Below are positions 58,869 through 64,000 of a stretch of 64,000 nucleotides of DNA, piece by piece. A program made the translations under genes and the position numbers. The stretch covers positions 14,198,001 to 14,262,000 of the forward strand of contig NC_079883.1 of the NCBI RefSeq assembly GCF_029227915.1, written 5' to 3'. Position 1 is the stretch's first letter, and every line of letters begins with the position of its first letter. The notes under the pieces were generated by a model. It searched no databases. It had not been told where the DNA came from and saw only the letters and a program-made list of their open reading frames with translations. The stretch is from Hydractinia symbiolongicarpus. Its lineage: Eukaryota; Cnidaria; Hydrozoa; Anthoathecata; Hydractiniidae.

Positions 58869-61278
58869 TTATAGTATAATGTGGCTAGTGTGGTCAAGAT
58901 TTTTTGGATTGGAGATTACATCTTCTTTCTCTTCTCTTTCTTTGATGATCTGGAGATGTTGATCGTTCATATTTTTACAAAATATTTTGAATTCTAAACG
59001 AAATTAATATATATTTTAACCTGTAGCAGTCGTAATCTAACGATCGTCTTTAAGGTATACAGGATACCTTAAAGACTGAAATTAGGGAAGCGAAAAGATA
59101 CAAGATGCCCTGGGAACAAAGTTGGTTTTCATTTTTTTTAGTTCTAATATATTCATTTTATTACCTTCAAAATCAATGTAGCCATCTTTATTCAAATCTC
59201 CACCGGAGAGAATATCAGTAGCTTCTTCAAACGTGATAGCATCGCCTAATTTTGTAAACAAAGTTTGAATTTCTTTTGCAGAAATGAGGCCGTCTTTGTT
59301 TTCATCGAATACATCAAAAGCATCTTTTATATCTTCTTCTTCCGTGCCTTGCTTTAATTTATCCAACATGACACATTTAAACTCTGAAAAGTTTATCGTT
59401 CCACTACCTAAAAATCAAGGACACATTTTCTAAGGATGTTAAACAATAAACAAACGCACAGGCACCCTCGTCCCAAGGGTGTTTTGCCTTTTCGATATGA
59501 CGGATGACGTCTCTCATAAAAAAAATAGGCAAAAAAAATCTGGGGACTAGGGGTGACGCATAGGCTCTTTGTGTTCAATTGGTTGTAGGGGTGTATTAGG
59601 GGTTAAATCTATTTCCTAAATCATTCCAACCTTGGCCCAAAACCGGGAGGCTTCGTAGTTTGGTGGTTACTCTCGCCAGATAAAAAAGGCCTGGGCACTG
59701 GGTTTAAAATCCAGTTTAACTATTGTTTATTATTTTTTTTATTTATTTATTTATTTTTTTTTTGAACTTTTATAACATTAGAGGAATTCTGGTGAAATTA
59801 TTTGGGTCGAGATGTCTTTGTTGACATCGAAATACTGCGGTTCAAATCTTGAGAATTGGAAGGTTTGATCTTACATTTATTTTTTGAGATATTAACTGAA
59901 CTCTTACCGTTTTCATCGAGAACTTCAATAACTTCTTCTGCTTCATCCATCGACATCTCTTTGCCTAAGGATTTCATCCCAGCTCGTAGCTCAAACGCAG
60001 ATATCACACCGTCACCATTAAGATCAAACAACTTAAAGCTCTCTTCCAATTCTATGGAAACAATGTTATCGTCATAAAAATATGTGATATTTTAAATAAA
60101 CGAACAAAAATTGCACAATTTATTAACATGTTTCCTCAGATAAAATATAGAATAGACTTCAGAGAGAAGAGAAAAATTATATACAGACAATAAAAAGGGT
60201 TTTTGACAGTAAACTTCATAGCTTTTATCCTCAGGGGCTTTTATCATTGTCCCCAGGGTTTTATTTCCCAATTTTAAAGCCGGTATTGCTAACGTGGAAG
60301 CGTCAATGTTAGGCGAGAAACATTGGGAACGAGATTGTAAACAAAATCGACTGTGATTTTTTACTTTAAATTTTCTCAAACACCGATTTTACCAGAAGGT
60401 GAAATTTTTCGTTATTGTAAAAGTGTAAATTACCTTCTGTGACGTGTTTTTGGAAGGCTCTCTCAGAAGCTTCATCAATGATTTCAGGTTTTTCCTAAAG
60501 AGATATAAAAAATTCTTGAACACATATGCTTGACAAAAGTTAACAGGAGCTGGGGACGAAGCGGGAATTATTTATTTCAATGGTTTGATGTTATCCAAAA
60601 CCTCGGAGCAAAATTTAATTAAGAGAATGAAAGTCTTTTGAAATTGCATCTCTCAACCAGAGGTATTTTATAAATAAAAAGCGTGCCCTTCCGGCTATGA
60701 TGGCTAGGATTAAACTAACAAGTCGCATTCGCTCGTCCTTTAAATTTACCCGTCGCCACAAAGTGGATAACAATATATCGCATTTGATATTCGTGCGCAT
60801 TTTAAAAATTTCGTGTTTCCGTTACGGGACGCCGCTTTCGCGGACACACAGACAGACAGACGACGGCTATTATTAAAGAGATATTAAGTAAAGAAAGTTC
60901 ACTAATTAAGCGCAGGAGAATACAAAGAAGAACTAACATCACAAAAGAAACTCTTCACCGTAGGTATTATATACATAAATTTAAACGCACAGCGAGTACA
61001 TTTTCTTCGCCTGTATCCTCAACTAAATCTTTTGTCAATATTTTAGGTCCATTTTCTAGCGAAGCAATTTGTCTAACTTTTGCAGGAACAACTCTTTTTA
61101 AGTTTCCATGTTTACACGGCAAAGTAAATCTATATTTTTTCACTCGCTCCCTACACATTTCTTCTCTTTGCTTTTTGTTTTCCAGGTACGGATTCTGCGT
61201 TGTTGATTCTGTCATTTTTCGTATCTGCTTATAGATGCGCGAAGTCACAGAATAATTGGCCGTAAAGTTGGAACCCAT
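58869..61278 (-). CDS. EF-hand gene C: calmodulin-like protein
   Basis: Exons 61278-61000, 60494-60434, 60051-59908, 59407-59165 and 58993-58869 give 283 aa, with phases 0, 1, 1, 1. Exons 2-4 are exactly 61, 144 and 243 nt, as in gene A. The 93-residue first exon is basic ('RERVKKYRFTLPCKHGNLKR') and unlike that of gene A. Exon 2 ('EKPEIIDEASERAFQKHVTE') matches gene A's. EF loops: 'DLNGDGVISAFE', 'DENGSGTINFSE', 'DENKDGLISAKE' and 'DLNKDGYIDFEE'; all end in Glu. Loop 2 has Ser at position 5, tolerated in other EF-hands. The last exon adds a charged tail ('EREEKEDVISNP'). It is transcribed opposite to A and B. Cytosolic calcium binding is predicted; targets are unknown. Confidence 0.88.
59463..59555. 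repeat. Fold-back repeat, family 1
   Basis: CACCCTCGTCCCAAGGGTGTTTTGCC pattern at the left, GGCAAAAAAAATCTGGGGACTAGGGGTG pattern at the right. It lies in intron 3 of EF-hand gene C, with a half-copy (GATGCCCTGGGAACAAAGTTGG) at 59103-59125. Confidence 0.6.
59632..59725 (+). repeat. tRNA-derived SINE head (degenerate)
   Basis: TAGTTTGGTGGTTACTCTCGCC (59656-59677) resembles an RNA polymerase III box A. GGTTTAAAATCC (59701-59712) resembles box B at normal tRNA spacing. An AT-rich tail with TTTATTTATTTATTTATT follows. No clean cloverleaf or aminoacyl stem forms, so it is a SINE or tRNA pseudogene, not a tRNA gene. It sits in an intron of gene C, on the opposite strand. Confidence 0.5.
60245..60338. 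repeat. Fold-back repeat, family 1
   Basis: CATTGTCCCCAGGGTTTTA and AACATTGGGAACGAGATTG are the ends, in intron 2 of EF-hand gene C. A lone right-end-like GAGCTGGGGACGAAGCGGG is at 60547-60565. Confidence 0.55.
60717..60883. repeat. Dispersed SINE-like repeat, copy 2
   Basis: Near-identical to 27018-27174, from GTCGCATTCGCTCGTCC to GGCTATTATTAAAGAGAT, with GACAGACAGACGACGG instead of GACAGACGACGG. It lies in the first intron of EF-hand gene C. Confidence 0.75.
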
Positions 61279-64000
61279 TATCTCTTGCCTTCCCCTATTT
61301 TATTTTTCCAATATTTTTTTTTTGGATTTCAAGCAAAATTTTATTCTAAGTGAACCAATAGTAAGCGTTATAAACCTGGCCCTAGGTTTTTTAAATATTT
61401 TTTCAAATCAAGTAATATCACAGCAGGCAGGGGCCCTGGGATCTAAGTTTAGTGATTGTGAAAAGAACTAAAGCTGTCAAAAGTTTTTTATAATTTTTGA
61501 ACACACACATGAATACTCAATCCATTTTTATTTTGACAGTCATTGAATAAATTGAGTTTTGGGCAGTTGCGACTTAATTCCGCAGTTGTGAAATTTTCAA
61601 TAAGTTGTTAACAATATATTTTTCTTTACTTGTTGAAATCTGTGAGAAACGACATTAAAATTAATTTTCTGTAAGACTTTACTGTAGGAATGAATAAATA
61701 AAATGTTATAAAATAACAAAAAATATTGACACTTTCTTACGCAACCTGTCCCACAAGTAATGTTAAACTGTTTTAATTTATAAACAAATTATTTGTTTCA
61801 TTCCCATAAGCAACATGGCTGTACTGCCACAGTGGTGTCTGATATAATTCGGTTGATCGCTGCCAAGTACATTTGCCTAGAGGAGGTAAAACCCTTCCCA
61901 GCATAAGAAACGGAGGTGTCCTCCTAATGACAAATTCGTGCCGACCGCTGGGTACATAAAAAGTACAATACAAAATACGGTAGAAAGTTACGTAATTTGA
62001 CAATTCTTTTGAAAAAAGCGTTAGACATGTGCTGTCGTCAAAAATTAGAAACTGGTGGAGATCTATCTAAAAGACGTTGTCACATGAAAAACGCGCCAAA
62101 AATTGATTACGAAAATTTAAATAAACGAAATCGACAATGTAAAATAAAATCAAAACAAATATGGCTACTGTTAAAATGTAAAACTGACGAAAAAACTACC
62201 GTTCAAAACACAAAATTTGGAGAGAAAAAACTGATATTCGCTTTTCCCGCGTGCTTTTATCAGCAATGCTTCCATATGACATTTTTACTTCGTTAAAATA
62301 TTGGTCGTACTACCCACAACCTTAAAATGGTTCTTTTTGAGTTAAACTTTGTTTTTTAGGGTTTACCCTGATCTGTACATGCGCATTGAAATTATAATAT
62401 TTTTTTCTCCATCGTGAAAATGACCTTGTCTTGTAAGGCCGCTCTTATCGACAAGGAAGGACCTCAAATACAGTTAGGCTGTTTTTCTCCATAGCCCTGA
62501 TACTGTTCGCAACAAGTGCCGAAGAGAGTACAAAGTTAAATACTTTTGAGGAAAAGCGGAATTCTAAAATGGCGCCTTCAAGATGAAAACGAACACAAAC
62601 AGATTTTATGTTTCACACAAAATACGCGCCTCAAAAGTTGCTCTTTGTTTATGTGAAAACCCCCTTTAAGCGCTGCTACAGCAATCCACCCGCAAAGTTT
62701 GAACACCGTTAGGTTTAAGTCATAGGTTATATTTTATTTTAAAAGAAATCTACTGACCTGAATATTTTCCGACTTTTGCCAAAGCTCCCAAAAGATAGGG
62801 TCATGAAAATCATGAGCAGTATGAAAAGAAAATTCCATATTTATATTCCTTCTTCTGATTGGACAGTTCTCGGTCTTCGCACGAAGTTGGTCTTCTCCTT
62901 TCTGCGCTTGAGTGGAAAATTGTGTTCTACTTCTTCGAGATAATCAAAAATGAATAGCTCAAACCCAACACATTGAAGTTTTTAAGTCAGAAATTACACA
63001 AGCTAATTTATTAACTAGCCTGCTAAATCACAGATTAACTCCTCCGCTTTCCGATTTGACAAAACACATCCGAAAACTCAATTACCCAAGACATTTAAAT
63101 TGATCTAATTTTAAGCGCCAATTTCCACACAAACGGATCTAGTTATGTAAACTTTTCAATTTTAACACGGATCCAGTTATCAAACAAAATTTTAAAAGGA
63201 AAAAACTAGGAAGCTCATCTATACCTCTGTTACAACATCTTAATGATCCGCATAAATTTTGGCGTCCATAAAATTTAAAAAAGTTTCCTTCTGTAAACTT
63301 TGCTTACTATATCTTGATGAAAAATATAAATAGAACAACGCAGGGGGAGAGTCATAACATTGTTATGTTTCACAACAACGGTCCACGTTTTGGAAACAAC
63401 AAAATAATTAGATGATTCAGCATGCACGCCAACGTCTGAATAACTGCCACGGTATATTTCTATGGCATCTTAAAACGGTCTTTGATATGATGGATTTAGC
63501 GTGGGGTGAAGATTAGGACAACATTTTTGGACAACATTTTTGAGTCAGACTGATAAAAGAATAGAATGTCATGACTTGTGTCCAGCATAACAAGAAAATA
63601 AAAAAAGTTTTTAACGAATAAAAATTCAAACATATCCTCTTGTCCAGTCGTTCTGACCATCTATAACTCCAGATGACGGCGTACATGAAGCTATACCATA
63701 TGTCACGGTTAAGATTTGTACGTAACGGTTCTTGATAGGCATGTCGAACAAAATTTTTTAAGGTTTTTTAATGTAACTCCAATTTCCAGTTTTAAAGAGA
63801 AGTTATTTAACTTCATAATAAACGGTGGAAAGGGATTGGGAACAAGAATCATTGAGGATATATGTGACGAGGAAATGGTAAGGCTACAAATACTAAAAAA
63901 CGTTTAAGAATGCTATCCTGACTTTTATTTGCTATTTAGGTAAACACAAATTCTGAAAACACAAAAAACAGCAAACACATAAACAAAATACAGCAAACTT
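61279..64000. other. Upstream flank of EF-hand gene C, no gene seen
   Basis: Open frames at 61773-62003 (-, 76 codons), 61997-62296 (+, 99 codons, Lys/Cys-rich) and 63716-63907 (+, 63 codons) match no family I know and lack convincing splice partners. The last includes a family-1-like GGGAACAAG. I do not call them genes. Confidence 0.35.

Noticed and set aside
59632-59725. Functional tRNA gene
   Set aside because: Box motifs are degenerate and no aminoacyl or anticodon stem pairs properly.
42214-61278. Calcium-regulated photoprotein (aequorin-like) genes
   Set aside because: All three have four calmodulin-type loops and lack the spacing and aromatic pattern expected of photoproteins.

Overview
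The window is eukaryotic and almost certainly metazoan. It is AT-rich, its coding regions are cut by many GT-AG introns, intergenic space is long, and it carries an asparaginase-ankyrin gene of animal type plus calmodulin-like EF-hand genes. The very frequent short fold-back repeats with CTCGTCCCCAGGGC-type ends remind me of cnidarian genomes, so a cnidarian is my best guess. That is inference; nothing here fixes the species.

Layout. 1-2.05 kb: a decayed Ty1/copia-type retrotransposon. 3.7-4.16 kb: the 3' end of a LINE with a poly-A tail. 4.62-5.53 kb: an internally deleted pogo/Tigger-type DNA transposon with perfect terminal inverted repeats. 5.5-15.6 kb: mostly non-coding, with fold-back repeats and a few unrecognised open frames. 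15.6-18.3 kb (+): a six-exon L-asparaginase with ankyrin repeats (ASPG-like, 666 aa). 19.4-19.76 kb: three 128-bp tandem units. 20.8-21.57 kb: a 14-bp minisatellite. 24.1-25.9 kb (-): a two-exon zinc-finger protein (567 aa). 27.8-28.0 kb: a possible hAT transposase remnant. 28.8-37.5 kb (-): a 13-exon gene for an unrecognised single-pass membrane protein (526 aa), joined here from phase-compatible exons. 40.7-46.0 kb (+): EF-hand gene A with two duplicated, probably alternative first exons. 47.15-49.69 kb: an 18-bp satellite with an 823-bp higher-order repeat. 50.95-54.3 kb (+): EF-hand gene B. 54.7-55.6 kb (-): a 69-aa two-exon membrane protein. 58.9-61.3 kb (-): EF-hand gene C.

How the genes relate. 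A, B and C form a local paralogous cluster. All three have the same intron phases (0, 1, 1, 1) and identical 144-nt and 243-nt EF-hand exons, while their N-terminal exons and last exons diverge. They are predicted four-EF-hand calcium sensors with gene-specific tails. The other genes show no evident functional link to them.

All exon joins were made by eye from GT/AG sites and reading-frame continuity. No transcript or homology search was available.
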